Shown: positions 42,563-51,651, numbered from the stretch's first letter. The stretch: 64,000 bases of DNA from Planctomycetota bacterium (GCA_003388505.1 QQVO01000065.1:17557-81556), one strand, 5' to 3'. Made by a program: numbers and translations. The notes: generated from the sequence alone by a model not told the origin.

Positions 42563-43195
42563 ATGCGTGACTGGCCAGAACAGGTAACCCGGAGGCACCA
42601 CGCAGCCGTCTTCCTCGATCGAGACGGCACGATCAATGTCGATACCCACTTTCCCCACCGGATTGACGAGCTGGCGTTCGAGAACCGTGCGCTGGAGGGA
42701 CTCGCGCGGCTTGCGCCGCTGCCGCTTCACATCATCGTCGTGTCGAACCAGGCGGGAATCGCCCGCGGTCTGTTCACCGTCGACGACATGTCCGCCTTCA
42801 ATCAGGAAATCCTGCGCCAAGTTCAGGAAGTGGAGGGCCGCATTGATGCCCTCTATTACTGTCCGCATCCCGAACGAAAAGACCTCCCGCACGGTGCCCA
42901 GCCTTGCCGTTGTTCCAAACCCAATCCGGGCATGCTGGAAGAGGCCGCCGCAGATTTCGGTCTCGACTTGAAACAATGCTTCCTGATCGGCGACAAGAAC
43001 AGCGACATCGCGGCGGCACAGGCCGTCGGAGCAACGCCGGTCTTGCTCGAGACCGGCAAGGCGGGCGGCGACGAATGCGAACTCGTCCGTCCGCCGTCCG
43101 CGCGATTGCCCGACCTGTCGGCCGCCGCCGCATGGGTTCACTCCCGGTTTGAGACCAATGTACTCGAGTATTCAAAGACAGTGTTTGCGAATTGA
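42563..43195 (+). CDS. gmhB: HAD-family heptose bisphosphate phosphatase, GmhB-like
   Basis: A 210-residue HAD-IIIA phosphatase. Motifs: [11 protein letters not shown] (nucleophile Asp and the DxDGT motif), [11 protein letters not shown] (motif II Ser/Thr position), [10 protein letters not shown] (motif III Lys region) and [13 protein letters not shown] (motif IV, GDxxxD). The loop [19 protein letters not shown] carries the Cys and His ligands of the GmhB-type zinc site. GmhB removes phosphate 7 from D-glycero-manno-heptose 1,7-bisphosphate in LPS core or S-layer glycan synthesis; the same motif also fits histidinol phosphatases. No other heptose genes are visible. ATG 42563. Confidence 0.85.
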   Translation: MRDWPEQVTRRHHAAVFLDRDGTINVDTHFPHRIDELAFENRALEGLARLAPLPLHIIVVSNQAGIARGLFTVDDMSAFNQEILRQVQEVEGRIDALYYCPHPERKDLPHGAQPCRCSKPNPGMLEEAAADFGLDLKQCFLIGDKNSDIAAAQAVGATPVLLETGKAGGDECELVRPPSARLPDLSAAAAWVHSRFETNVLEYSKTVFAN

Positions 43196-43335
43196 ACTCG
43201 CGTTGTGCAAACATCGCGGCTGGAAAGTTCGGCGTATCTCCAAAAACGAACTGCGTTCAAGAATCTCAGACTCGACAGCCCGCATACCTCTCGACGCAGA
43301 CACATCGTAGAGCAACTGGCTCTGGAAAGATCTTG

Positions 43336-44304
43336 ATGGGCGTTTACAAACACAACACGGTCGAAATCGACGGCGTCCGACTTCACCTCGGGCACGCCGA
43401 TGCGTCACCCGGCGAATGGATCGGCCAACGCGAGGTGCTCAAGCAACTGCTCGCCTGCTGGCTGGTCGTCGACGAGAAAGACCTCCCCCTCACGCCGCGA
43501 CTGGTCGGCACGCCCGGCATCGGCAAGACCACGCTCGGCATCGCCGCCGCCCGCGCCCGTGAGCAGGAACTCTACATCTATCAGTGCACCGCCGACACGC
43601 GCCCCGAAGACCTGCTCGTCACGCCGGTCCTCGCCGAGAGCGGCAAGATCCAGTACCAGGCCTCTCCCCTCGTCACCGCCATGCTCCGCGGCGGCGTCTG
43701 CGTGCTCGACGAGGGCAACCGCATGAACGAGAAGTCGTGGGCCAGTCTCGCTCCGCTGCTCGATCACAGGCGCTACGTCGAATCGGTCGTCGCCGGCATC
43801 ACCATTCACGCCCACGCCGATTTCCGTTGCGCCGTCACGATGAACGAAGACGACTCCACGTTCGAGATCCCCGATTACATCCTCAGCCGGTTGCAGCCCA
43901 CCCTGGCGCTGTCCCATCCCAGCCGCGAAGACGAACTGGTGATCCTGCAGTACCACCTCCCCTTCGCCGACGCCGACATGCTCAACCTCACGGTCGAATT
44001 CCTGCAACAGTCCCACGAACTCAAGCTCGATTTCTCCACGCGCGACGGCATCAACGTCCTCCGCTACGCCATCAAGCGGATGGCCGCCGACCCCGACCAC
44101 CCCATCGCCAAAGACGCCGCCTGGCGCGAAGCCCTCGAAAACTGCCTCGGCCAGGACGCGCTCGACCTGCAGTCGCTCGCCGAGCGCAAGAAGCATTCCC
44201 TCGGAGGCTCCGCCGTCCCTATGGGCCTCGGCGACTTCTTCCTCGACCCGAACAGTCCTCTCCATCCCGACTACGACCCGGACGACGAAGACGACGACGA
44301 ATAG
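43336..44304 (+). CDS. AAA ATPase, MoxR/dynein-related (AAA_5) type
   Basis: About 322 residues. Walker A is [11 protein letters not shown], Walker [16 protein letters not shown] (Asp-Glu), followed by the AAA_5/MoxR landmarks [20 protein letters not shown] and [15 protein letters not shown]. Such ATPases usually prime metal insertion in VWA-domain partners; here no VWA partner is adjacent (the DUF58 gene at 32091 is about 10 kb away). The C terminus is short and acidic ([12 protein letters not shown]). The frame opens at 43192 but the long upstream part is Cys- and Arg-rich and unlike protein, so ATG 43336 is chosen. The stop is followed by tRNA-Gly. Confidence 0.85.
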   Translation: MGVYKHNTVEIDGVRLHLGHADASPGEWIGQREVLKQLLACWLVVDEKDLPLTPRLVGTPGIGKTTLGIAAARAREQELYIYQCTADTRPEDLLVTPVLAESGKIQYQASPLVTAMLRGGVCVLDEGNRMNEKSWASLAPLLDHRRYVESVVAGITIHAHADFRCAVTMNEDDSTFEIPDYILSRLQPTLALSHPSREDELVILQYHLPFADADMLNLTVEFLQQSHELKLDFSTRDGINVLRYAIKRMAADPDHPIAKDAAWREALENCLGQDALDLQSLAERKKHSLGGSAVPMGLGDFFLDPNSPLHPDYDPDDEDDDE

Positions 44305-44471
44305 CGCCTCGATCAACGGCGACGCGCCGCCGGCCCGGCCCGTCACTGTGCGTCAACCCGCGCTCCGGTCCGCAGGAAGCAGGTTGCGCCAGGCACAAAG
44401 CACCGCCTCTCCCAAAGCAAACATGCCGTCGCAGACGCGCTCATGCGACAGCGTCGGGAACAAAGCAAAAA

Positions 44472-44544
44472 AGCGGGCGACGGGACTCGAACCCGCGACA
44501 TTCAGCTTGGGAAGCTGACACTCTACCAACTGAGTTACGCCCGC
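44472..44544 (-). tRNA. tRNA-Gly (CCC)
   Basis: Read on the minus strand: acceptor GCGGGCG/CGCCCGC, D arm ACTC...GAGT, anticodon stem TCAGC/GCTGA with loop TTCCCAA and anticodon CCC (plus-strand 44509-44511), and T arm GCGGG-TTCGAGT-CCCGT. 73 bases with discriminator T, CCA not encoded. Confidence 0.96.
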
Positions 44545-44900
44545 AACTCGCGCCCCGACAGGGATGAGTTTGCGCGTCGGCTGGGCCGCGAATCGCCCTC
44601 CGCGGCCTCCGGCCGCAACCAATGTGGCCGACTCGCTCCGTCGAGTCGGATGTCCGTGACGCGGAACTTGTGCATGCGGAATTTGCGCACCACGCGAAAA
44701 TTCTCACCGTCAGTAGCAAGAAACCCCGCGAGATTCGCACTCCCCTCAGGAACCGCTCGGCCTGCCAACTCGAAATCGATGCAGCAATCGACCGTATCGA
44801 TTCACAGCCGCCGACTGTGCATCTTGCCGTTGCGTCGATTATCCACGGCGGGACATGGGCTGACAACCGTGCGCCGCATCCCGATGTTCGCGGCGGGTGC
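44545..44900. other. gap between tRNA-Gly and the thioesterase gene
   Basis: 356 bases, filled mostly by repeat family B copy 2 (44617-44722). No gene and no clear terminator seen. Confidence 0.55.
44617..44722 (+). repeat. dispersed repeat family B, copy 2
   Basis: AACCAATGTGGCCGACTCGC, then CGTCGAGTCGGATGTCCGTG, GAACTTGTGCATGCGGAATT and CCACGCGAAAATTCTCAC. Same ends as 34856-34991. CCGACTCG/CGAGTCGG is a stem. Confidence 0.55.
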
Positions 44901-45341
44901 TCACGCCGGGCCGCTGTTCCGCAGGGAATTCTGCACTCCCTGTTCGGGCCGCATTTTCGCGTTCACCCGCCGCGCGAACCGGTCGATCTGGATCACTCGC
45001 AGTTTGTGCGTCCCCCGCGCGATCAGTTCCTGCTCATCGTGGGCGCGGATGCTGAATGACACGACGCTCCCGTCGACGTGGATCACCCGCGCCGTGCAGG
45101 TGACCTTGTGACCGATCGGCGTCGCCGCCAGATGTTCCACGTCAATCTGCACGCCCACCGTGCTCTCGCCCGGTTCCAACAGCGGCAACATCGCCTCGCG
45201 GGCCGAATGTTCGATGAACCAGATCAACCACGGCGTACACAGCACGGCCGGCATGCCTTCGCCCGCGAAATCGATCGCGTGTTCCTCCGCCGCCACGAAC
45301 GACAACTCACCCTCATCGCCCACTCTTGGTTCCCTCAACAT
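44901..45341 (-). CDS. hotdog thioesterase, FlK-like
   Basis: About 146 residues of the FlK-type hotdog thioesterase family, without signal peptide. LCTPWLIWFIEHSAREAMLP carries the Thr and Glu that act in FlK-like enzymes, followed by ESTVGVQIDVEHLAATPIGH and VTCTARVIHVDGSVVSFSIR, the conserved strand-turn blocks. Relatives hydrolyse acyl-CoA (fluoroacetyl-CoA in FlK itself); the natural substrate here is unknown. ATG 45341 (MLREPRVGDEG) is chosen over the upstream codon at 45377. Alone on the minus strand. Confidence 0.8.
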   Translation of the reverse strand: MLREPRVGDEGELSFVAAEEHAIDFAGEGMPAVLCTPWLIWFIEHSAREAMLPLLEPGESTVGVQIDVEHLAATPIGHKVTCTARVIHVDGSVVSFSIRAHDEQELIARGTHKLRVIQIDRFARRVNAKMRPEQGVQNSLRNSGPA

Positions 45342-45649
45342 GACAAACAAGACTCCATACCAGACACCTCCCAACACGAGATCTCAACGATCCCGCCGCA
45401 TCGAATCAACGATGACAGCACCGTCGATCCATTGCCCCCAAACAATCGCTGACACAAGCACCGCCTTCAAGCCCGGAATCGCAGATAGCAGGGTCCGCTG
45501 TTCGAACCAAACCTGACGTATCGCGACCGACATCCATCAGGTTCCCCCCCGATTCGCAGTGAACACTCGCACGCGCTCGGCGTTTCATACAATGGAGGTG
45601 TCCGCGCACACCAAATGGGCCTGGGGAACAAATCAGGGGGAGATCTCGA

Positions 45650-47428
45650 ATGCCGTTTCAGACACGATTCCTGGTCGCTTTCACCGTTGTCGCCACAGTC
45701 TTGTTCAGCACCGCCGGTCAGCAGCACGCGCTCGCACAGTTCGGCGACGACCTGGGGCTTGGAACTGTCAATGACGAACCCTGCGACCCGGTTCCCACCG
45801 CCGCCGAAGACGACGCCGAATCCCAGCCGGCCCTCGTCTATATCGACCCGGCCCAGTTCGTCCCCGAAGCACTGTCCCGTCCGATCGATCTCGACGTCAC
45901 CGATGTCACGCTGGCCGAGGCCATGCAACGGGTCTCCGAGACGACCGGACTCCCGGTACGGATCGACGAGGAGGAATTGCAGAATGAAGGAGTCAACGCC
46001 GACGAAGTAGTCAGCGACCGCGCCGAAAACGAACCGGCCTACCTGCTGCTCGACCGGATGCTGGAAAACGTCGGGGGCGTGGAACTGGCATGGTTCGTCG
46101 ACCACGGCCTTCTCTACGTCACAACGAAGCTCGTCGCCGACGACAAGATGGCAACGGTGACCCACAACGTCCGAGATCTCTTCGAGCGGCACATCTCCGG
46201 TGAACAGCTTGAGGAGGTCATCACGGGTATGACCGCCGGGCCGTGGTCCAAGCTCGATGGCGTGGGAGGCACGCTGGAGTTCTTTCGCGACATACTCGTC
46301 GTCCGGCAGTGCCACCGGATGCAGCGCGAAGTCGCCGCGATCCTGGAAGCGATTCGTCAGCCGGGGTGGGAGCGGCGGAGCGGCGAGCCTGCATCGCATG
46401 CAGAACTGGAACAGAAACTCAATGACACTGTCGCCGTTGAGTGGACCAAGACGCCGCTGAGCGAAGTCGTTGAACAGCTCAATCGAGATTACGCGCTTCG
46501 ACTGCGCGTTGATGCCGAAGAACTGGAGAACGAAGGAATTACAACCGCCGAAGCCGTTTCGTTCCCGGCAGTGGAATTGCCCCTGCGATCCGTGTTGCAC
46601 ATTCTGCTGGAGAACGTCGCCGGCGTGGAACTGACGGCGATGCTGCACAAGGGACGCACTCAGATTACGACAAAGCTCGTTGCGGACGACCGGATGTCAA
46701 CTGTCATATACGACGTGGGAGATCTGACGTTACATAGTGAATGCCGGATGGATTCGCTGATAGACGTCATCCTGAACGAGACTTCCGGTCCTTGGTTCAA
46801 TCTGGACGGTGTCGGAGGCAACATCACGTCGATCGGCGGTCTGATGTTTGTCCGGCAGGCGGTACGAGTGAACGAGGAGATCTCCGGTTTGCTGGCCGAT
46901 CTGCGGTCCGGAATGAACGAGTCTAGGGAGAACGGCTGGGAAGCAGATATCGATACAAGGCTCGACGCTCAAGTGGAGACCCATTACTACCACGTCGACA
47001 CCGACGCCGCCGACGATCTTGTGACGAAGATCCCGGAACTGGTCGCACCCGGGACTTGGGCGAGCACGGTCAATGCGGACGGCGACGAAGTCGAACTCGC
47101 TGCCGATGCCGTCGGCACGCTCGACCGCATGGCCGGCGGCCGCCGCGTCATTGCAGTGACGAACGACGGGAGGATCTTCAACAGCGGCAGCCACGAAAAG
47201 ACCGACGCCGGGGAGAAAGGTCCACGCCAGGCGGCAGCCGTTGTGATCCCGCGCACCATCCTCATTATCACGCACCGCCGGTCAGTTCACCGGGAACTGG
47301 TCACCACGATGGACAAGATTGAATTTCCGGGATCGACCTGGTCATCCGATCGCGACATCGGCTTCGGCTTCTATGGAGGATCTGACGAATTCTACCAAGG
47401 CGGGGGATTCTTTTCGGTCGGTGAATAA
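45650..47428 (+). CDS. secreted protein with two tandem STN-like domains
   Basis: A 592-residue protein with signal peptide MPFQTRFLVAFTVVATVLFS. It has two similar domains, about residues 72-225 and 262-425. Each starts with L-x-E-x-x-x-x-x-S/N-x-x-x-x-L-x-V-R-I/V-D-x-E-E-L, continues through ENVGGVELAWFVDHG or ENVAGVELTAMLHKG and TTKLVADDKMATV or TTKLVADDRMSTV, then a G-P-W-x-x-L-D-G-V-G-G block and VVRQC or VRQAV. The opening strands recall the STN domain of secretins and TonB receptors. Function unknown. ATG 45650 has GGGGGAG upstream. The last 150 residues contain IIITHRRSV-like strands, possibly a third degenerate copy. Confidence 0.7.
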   Translation: MPFQTRFLVAFTVVATVLFSTAGQQHALAQFGDDLGLGTVNDEPCDPVPTAAEDDAESQPALVYIDPAQFVPEALSRPIDLDVTDVTLAEAMQRVSETTGLPVRIDEEELQNEGVNADEVVSDRAENEPAYLLLDRMLENVGGVELAWFVDHGLLYVTTKLVADDKMATVTHNVRDLFERHISGEQLEEVITGMTAGPWSKLDGVGGTLEFFRDILVVRQCHRMQREVAAILEAIRQPGWERRSGEPASHAELEQKLNDTVAVEWTKTPLSEVVEQLNRDYALRLRVDAEELENEGITTAEAVSFPAVELPLRSVLHILLENVAGVELTAMLHKGRTQITTKLVADDRMSTVIYDVGDLTLHSECRMDSLIDVILNETSGPWFNLDGVGGNITSIGGLMFVRQAVRVNEEISGLLADLRSGMNESRENGWEADIDTRLDAQVETHYYHVDTDAADDLVTKIPELVAPGTWASTVNADGDEVELAADAVGTLDRMAGGRRVIAVTNDGRIFNSGSHEKTDAGEKGPRQAAAVVIPRTILIITHRRSVHRELVTTMDKIEFPGSTWSSDRDIGFGFYGGSDEFYQGGGFFSVGE

Positions 47429-47523
47429 CCGAACCGCAACCAATCTCGGTGTATTTCGAACGAGGGGCGCATGTTTCCCCAAAACATTCAGTTGGGTTTT
47501 TGCCCTGAATATTAGGTGACATA

Positions 47524-47546
47524 TCAATCACTTATGTGTAAATTGA
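47524..47546 (+). promoter_or_regulatory. possible operator upstream of marR gene
   Basis: TCAAT and ATTGA form an inverted repeat around a 13-base AT-rich centre, overlapping another inverted pair (ACATA/TATGT, with the first member at about 47518-47522). The region is unusually AT-rich for this genome and lies 25-50 bases before the MarR start, which fits an autoregulatory site. Confidence 0.4.
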
Positions 47547-47570
47547 ATTCATCGACGGAAGGACACACCA

Positions 47571-48056
47571 ATGACCACCACACTCCAGCACGAAATCAAA
47601 AAACGCAAACCCTTCGCCACCCCCGAGGAAGAAGCCCTCCTCAACCTCCTCAAGACCAACGACCAGTTCGACAACCGGCTCGGAAGGCTGTTCCGCGAGC
47701 ACGGGCTCACCTCGTCTCAATACAACGTATTGCGAATCCTGCGCGGCGAGGGAAAACCGCTCCCCTCGCTCGAAGTCGCCGACAGGCTGATTCAGGTCGT
47801 GCCCGCCATCACCGGCCTGATCGACCGCCTGGAGAAGCAGGGCCTGGTCAAACGCCGCAGATGCGAGGAAGACCGCAGGGTCGTCTACGTGGAACTGACC
47901 GGCGAAGGAAAAAACGTCCTCAAACGAATCGACGCACCGCTCGCAGCGCTGCGGAAAAAACTCCTGGGACATATGTCCCGCACCGAATTGCACGCCCTGA
48001 CCAAACTGCTCGAAAAGGCCCGAAAATCCCTCATCGAGGAAGACGCGCCCGTTTAG
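47571..48056 (+). CDS. MarR-family transcription regulator
   Basis: A 161-residue winged-helix protein. SSQYNVLRILRG, then VADRLIQVVPAITGLIDRLEKQGLVKR is the recognition helix region, and RRCEEDRRVVYVELTGEG is the wing with the D-R-R motif of MarR. No Cys suitable as a redox sensor is present except the wing Cys at about residue 103. It starts 34 bases after the AT-rich inverted repeats and has GGAAGGA upstream of ATG 47571. The stop TAG lies within repeat G copy 2. Pirin and DoxX genes follow, so control of those genes is likely. Confidence 0.88.
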   Translation: MTTTLQHEIKKRKPFATPEEEALLNLLKTNDQFDNRLGRLFREHGLTSSQYNVLRILRGEGKPLPSLEVADRLIQVVPAITGLIDRLEKQGLVKRRRCEEDRRVVYVELTGEGKNVLKRIDAPLAALRKKLLGHMSRTELHALTKLLEKARKSLIEEDAPV

Positions 48057-48084
48057 CCGCGACCCGCAGGGGAGCGATCCACGT
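48051..48084 (+). repeat. short dispersed repeat family G, copy 2
   Basis: GTTTAGCCGCGACCCGCAGG then GGAGCGATCCACGT. Matches 26671-26704 and contains the TAG stop of the MarR gene. Confidence 0.55.
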
Positions 48085-48468
48085 TGAATCGCCGTCGTTT
48101 CCACGCAACTCGTGTGGGGCCCGGCGCCGAGGAACCGGGCCCAGGAGATTCTCGAACAGGACACAGATTTTCGCGGATTTGGCGGATCAGCACGGATTGG
48201 GGGGTTATTGCTCAAGAGGCGACAGCGCCGGGACCGCATCGATTCAGGCGCGCAGGGCGTCGACACGCAAGAAAGCAATCAGTGAAAATCGGCCCCATCC
48301 GTGGTCATCCGCGTTCCATTCGAATCTCTCTGAGAGCCACTCGAACAGGGATCGAGAGATGTGTGTAAACGAAAGCGTTGAACCGCCCTCACCCCACGTC
48401 GACGTATTCTCTTCCGAGCAAAAACTTGCCATATCAAACATTCACACGACAAACAAAGGGACCGTCGA
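48057..48468. other. gap with repeats between marR and pirin genes
   Basis: 412 bases: end of repeat G, then repeat A copy 2 (48146-48360), then a short segment upstream of the pirin gene. No gene. Confidence 0.6.
48146..48360 (+). repeat. large imperfect palindrome, family A, copy 2
   Basis: Left arm GATTCTCGAACAGGACACAG through CGCGGATTTGGCGGATCAGC; right arm CAATCAGTGAAAATCGGCCC and CATCCGTGGTCATCCGCG. Nearly identical arms to copy 1, with a different middle. Confidence 0.75.
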
Positions 48469-49167
48469 ATGATCACCGTCCGACCCGCCAACCAGCGCGG
48501 CCACGCCGACCACGGCTGGCTCGACACCTGGCACACCTTCTCGTTCGCCTCCTATCAGGATCCGCAGCACACACACTTCCGCTCATTGCGCGTGATGAAC
48601 GAAGACACCGTCCAGCCGGGGCAGGGGTTCGGCGCCCACCCGCACCGCGACATGGAAATCGTCACCTACGTCCTCGAAGGCGCCCTCGAACACAAGGACT
48701 CAATGGGCAACGGCGAAGTCCTCCGCCCCGGCGAGTTCCAGCGCATGTCGGCCGGCGCCGGCATTACGCACAGCGAGTTCAATCCGTCCGACTCGGAACC
48801 GGTGCACCTCTATCAGATCTGGTTCTTTCCCGAGCGGAAGGGCATCGAGCCCAGCTACGAGCAAAAACGGTTCGCCGAGGAAGAACGGCACAACCGCCTC
48901 CGCCTGGTCGCCTCCCGCAACGCGGAAGACGGATCCCTGCTCATCCACCAGGACGCACGCATCTATCTCTCGAGTCTCGACAACGGAGCATCGGTCGAGT
49001 TCGAGATTGCACCCGACCGCCACGCCTGGCTGCAGGTCTTGCGTGGAAGCGTCGCGTTAAACGGACAGGATCTCCAGACGAGTGACGGCGCCGCCATCAG
49101 TCAGGAGTCGAAACTCGCTGTCTCAGCGAACACAGACGCGGAAATCATGCTCTTCGATCTCGCGTAA
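48469..49167 (+). CDS. pirin-family cupin protein, quercetinase type
   Basis: A 232-residue bicupin of the pirin/YhhW group. The metal-binding set is visible in the N-terminal cupin: GAHPHRDMEIVTYVLEG (two His) and AGITHSEFNPS (His and Glu). Start MITVRPANQRG and HGWLDTWHTFSFASYQDP are typical of bacterial YhhW (quercetin 2,3-dioxygenase). The substrate in vivo is unknown. It precedes a DoxX gene and follows a MarR gene, the usual set for redox or aromatic-compound response. ATG 48469. Confidence 0.88.
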   Translation: MITVRPANQRGHADHGWLDTWHTFSFASYQDPQHTHFRSLRVMNEDTVQPGQGFGAHPHRDMEIVTYVLEGALEHKDSMGNGEVLRPGEFQRMSAGAGITHSEFNPSDSEPVHLYQIWFFPERKGIEPSYEQKRFAEEERHNRLRLVASRNAEDGSLLIHQDARIYLSSLDNGASVEFEIAPDRHAWLQVLRGSVALNGQDLQTSDGAAISQESKLAVSANTDAEIMLFDLA

Positions 49168-49223
49168 CGTCAAACCCTGCAGCCGAAGTCGTCGAACTTC
49201 GGGAGAACACAAGGAGAACAACG

Positions 49224-49649
49224 ATGACCAACCGCATCACATCCATCGGACTGTTGCTGCTGCGTGTCGCATTCGGCGGCCTCATGCTCGTCCACGGCGT
49301 TCCGAAGCTGACCGGGTTCAACGAGATGGCCGACAAATTCCCGGATCCGATCGGCATCGGCAGCCAACTCAGTCTGATCGGAGCCGTCGGCGCGGAGGTC
49401 GGCTGCTCGGTGCTCCTCATTCTGGGCCTCGGAACGCGGCTCGCCGCCGCCCCGCTCGCTTTCACAATGTTCGTCGCGCTGTTCCTCGTTCACGCCGACG
49501 ACCCCTGGCAGGTGAAAGAGCTGGCTGCGGCCTATTTGTGCGTATACGTGGCCATCATCTTCACCGGCGGCGGAGAATTCTCATTGGATCGCCTGGTCTT
49601 CAGAAGAAAACCCGAGCAGCCGGCCGATGCAGCGCCTCCCGCCCGCTGA
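49224..49649 (+). CDS. DoxX family membrane protein
   Basis: A 141-residue protein with about four helices. ITSIGLLLLRVAFGGLMLVH, GVPKLTGFNEMADKF and the long AEVGCSVLLILGLGTRLAAA segment, then AAYLCVYVAIIFTGGGEFSLD, are the DoxX pattern. DoxX-type proteins are linked to redox balance or quinone use. Ribosome site AGGAGAAC upstream of ATG 49224. Linked to the pirin gene by 56 bases, probably one transcript controlled by the MarR protein. Confidence 0.85.
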   Translation: MTNRITSIGLLLLRVAFGGLMLVHGVPKLTGFNEMADKFPDPIGIGSQLSLIGAVGAEVGCSVLLILGLGTRLAAAPLAFTMFVALFLVHADDPWQVKELAAAYLCVYVAIIFTGGGEFSLDRLVFRRKPEQPADAAPPAR

Positions 49650-50208
49650 GCCGCGCGTCGTATCAACCGCCCCAAACCGTTGTCAGCGACACACAATTCA
49701 CCTCGGGCCAACCCATCGCAACCGGGCTGAAAGATCTCTCGACCGGAACACGGATTTCCGCGGATTAAGCGGATCGGCGCGGATTTCACCAGTGCATCGC
49801 GGAGTCGACGTCCTTTCTGGCTCGGAACGGCGGAGCCAGTGGCATCCGTCAATTCGACTTTGGTACAGCACGGCACCGATCCAGGCGTGAACGACAGGAA
49901 AACACAAGCAGGCAATCAGTGCGAATCTGTCCCACCCGTGCGCATCCGCGTTCCATTCGAATATCTCAAATGACGAACTGTTCGGAGGCCGGCTGAATCG
50001 AAGTTGCGCATCAACGACCGCCTCAAACCACCCTCCGCCGGCGAATCTGCGATTTGCCAATGGCGCGCGGCTGGTGGGCCGTCACGGCCGGTGGTACGAT
50101 TGCTGACTCTGTTGATTTCGATCCACCGACTATGTCTCTGCCGATGGTCCGGGGAAAAGCCCGATCGACAGCCGAGACGGTCATTGCCTGAAACTCCCGG
50201 AGGTCTTT
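49650..50208. other. gap before the TPR gene
   Basis: 559 bases: repeat A copy 3 (49736-49975) and flanks. The region between 49976 and 50208 should carry the promoter for the TPR gene. No gene recognised. Confidence 0.6.
49736..49975 (+). repeat. large imperfect palindrome, family A, copy 3
   Basis: Left arm CTCTCGACCGGAACACGGAT and CGCGGATTAAGCGGATCGGC; right arm CAATCAGTGCGAATCTGTCC and CGCATCCGCGTTCCATTCGA. The most divergent of the three copies; arms are the same but the middle is longer. Confidence 0.65.
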
Positions 50209-51651
50209 GTGATCCGCCTGCGAAATGTCGTCATGCTGTGTTGCGCCCTGTTGCTCGTCGCCGCCGCAGAGAATGTCTCCGCACAATCGCGAAACTCTCA
50301 GCACGAAGAGTGGAAAAACCAGGCGGACGACGCCTATCGGGAAGGCGACCTGCCCAAATCCATCGAGCTTGCCGACCGAGTACTGGCCGAGAATGAATCG
50401 GACCACGTGGCGCTCTATCTCCGCGGCAGCGCCCGCGTGGAACTCGGCATCCAGCAGGGAGACACAGACCTCATCCGCGAGGGCGTCACCGACGCCCGCG
50501 AAGCGATCCGCATCGTGAACCGGGTCAAGATCGACTACTACCTCCCCTACCTGTACGGAATGAACAATCTCGCCGCGATCGAGCAGAAGCCCGACAACGC
50601 CGAAGTCGCAGCCGACGTCGCGACGAAACTGTTGGCGATGTCGAAGCTCACGCAGGCCGAGCGGGCCAACATCTCGTATCAGCGGGCCCTGATCAACCTG
50701 CAACTCGCAGACGCCGACCAGGCCAGGGCCGACTTTGAAAAAGCGATCGAGTACGACCGGGAACACCTGGCGTCCCATCTCGAGTTGTGCGAATTGCTTT
50801 CCCGCACGGCCCAGCCCGAAGAGACCAAAGAGGCCTACGACCGCGCGGTCTCGGTGTTTCGCGACAACCCCATGGTGGTCAACAACCGGGGGATGTTCCT
50901 GCAGGCCATCGGCCGGCCCGACGAAGCGATCGACGACTTCAACCGCGCGATCGAGTTGAACGACCAGTTCGTGCCCGCCTACACGAACCGCGGTTTCACC
51001 CACCTTTCCGCAGGCCGCCCGGAGGCGGCGATTGAGGACTTCAACCGCGCGATCGAAATCGATCCCAACCAGCCTCCCGCCTTCAGCCTGCGCGGTACGG
51101 CCCAATTGCAGATGGGGGACGTCGAGGCCGCAACGCAGAACTACGAGACCGCCGTCGAACTGGACCCGCAGAATCCCGGCCTGCAGGCCGATCTCGGGTT
51201 CGCCCGGTTCTATGCCGGGGAATACGCCGACGCGCTGAATGCCTTCGCCGCAGCCGCCGAACTCGACCCGAACGCCAAATTCCTCGAGCCGTGGCAGGCG
51301 GCCGCGCTCGTCGCCCTGGACCGCACGGAGCAAGCGGCTGAAGACTTCGCCGAAACCCGCGAGAAACCGCCCGCCGAACGCGACTGGTACGACATGCTCG
51401 TCCTCCGCGTGCTCGGAGACGTCGACGACAACACGCTGCTCTCGGCCATCAGCGGTGCCAATGCCGCCCAGGAAGACGCCCAGAAGTGCGAAGCCTACTA
51501 CTTCATCGGCCTGAGCCACACCCTCGCCGGCAACGCCCCCGACGCCGAAGCCTTCTACCGCCAGGCCCTGCAGTCCAAGTCCAACTACCTCGCCGCCTAC
51601 CGCGGCGCACAGTTTGCCGTAGGTGAATTCACGTCAACGACCGAGCGATAG
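50209..51651 (+). CDS. secreted TPR-repeat protein
   Basis: A 480-residue protein with signal peptide (MIRLRNVVMLCCALLLVAAA). About eight TPR-type helical repeats, e.g. AYREGDLPKSIELADRVLAE, ARADFEKAIEYDREHLASHL, AIDDFNRAIELNDQFVPAYT and AIEDFNRAIEIDPNQPPAFS, followed by helical regions and AEAFYRQALQSKSNYLAAYR. GTG start 50209 with GGAGG eight bases upstream. A protein-binding scaffold is likely; the partner is unknown. Convergent with the ketosynthase genes. Confidence 0.8.
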   Translation: MIRLRNVVMLCCALLLVAAAENVSAQSRNSQHEEWKNQADDAYREGDLPKSIELADRVLAENESDHVALYLRGSARVELGIQQGDTDLIREGVTDAREAIRIVNRVKIDYYLPYLYGMNNLAAIEQKPDNAEVAADVATKLLAMSKLTQAERANISYQRALINLQLADADQARADFEKAIEYDREHLASHLELCELLSRTAQPEETKEAYDRAVSVFRDNPMVVNNRGMFLQAIGRPDEAIDDFNRAIELNDQFVPAYTNRGFTHLSAGRPEAAIEDFNRAIEIDPNQPPAFSLRGTAQLQMGDVEAATQNYETAVELDPQNPGLQADLGFARFYAGEYADALNAFAAAAELDPNAKFLEPWQAAALVALDRTEQAAEDFAETREKPPAERDWYDMLVLRVLGDVDDNTLLSAISGANAAQEDAQKCEAYYFIGLSHTLAGNAPDAEAFYRQALQSKSNYLAAYRGAQFAVGEFTSTTER

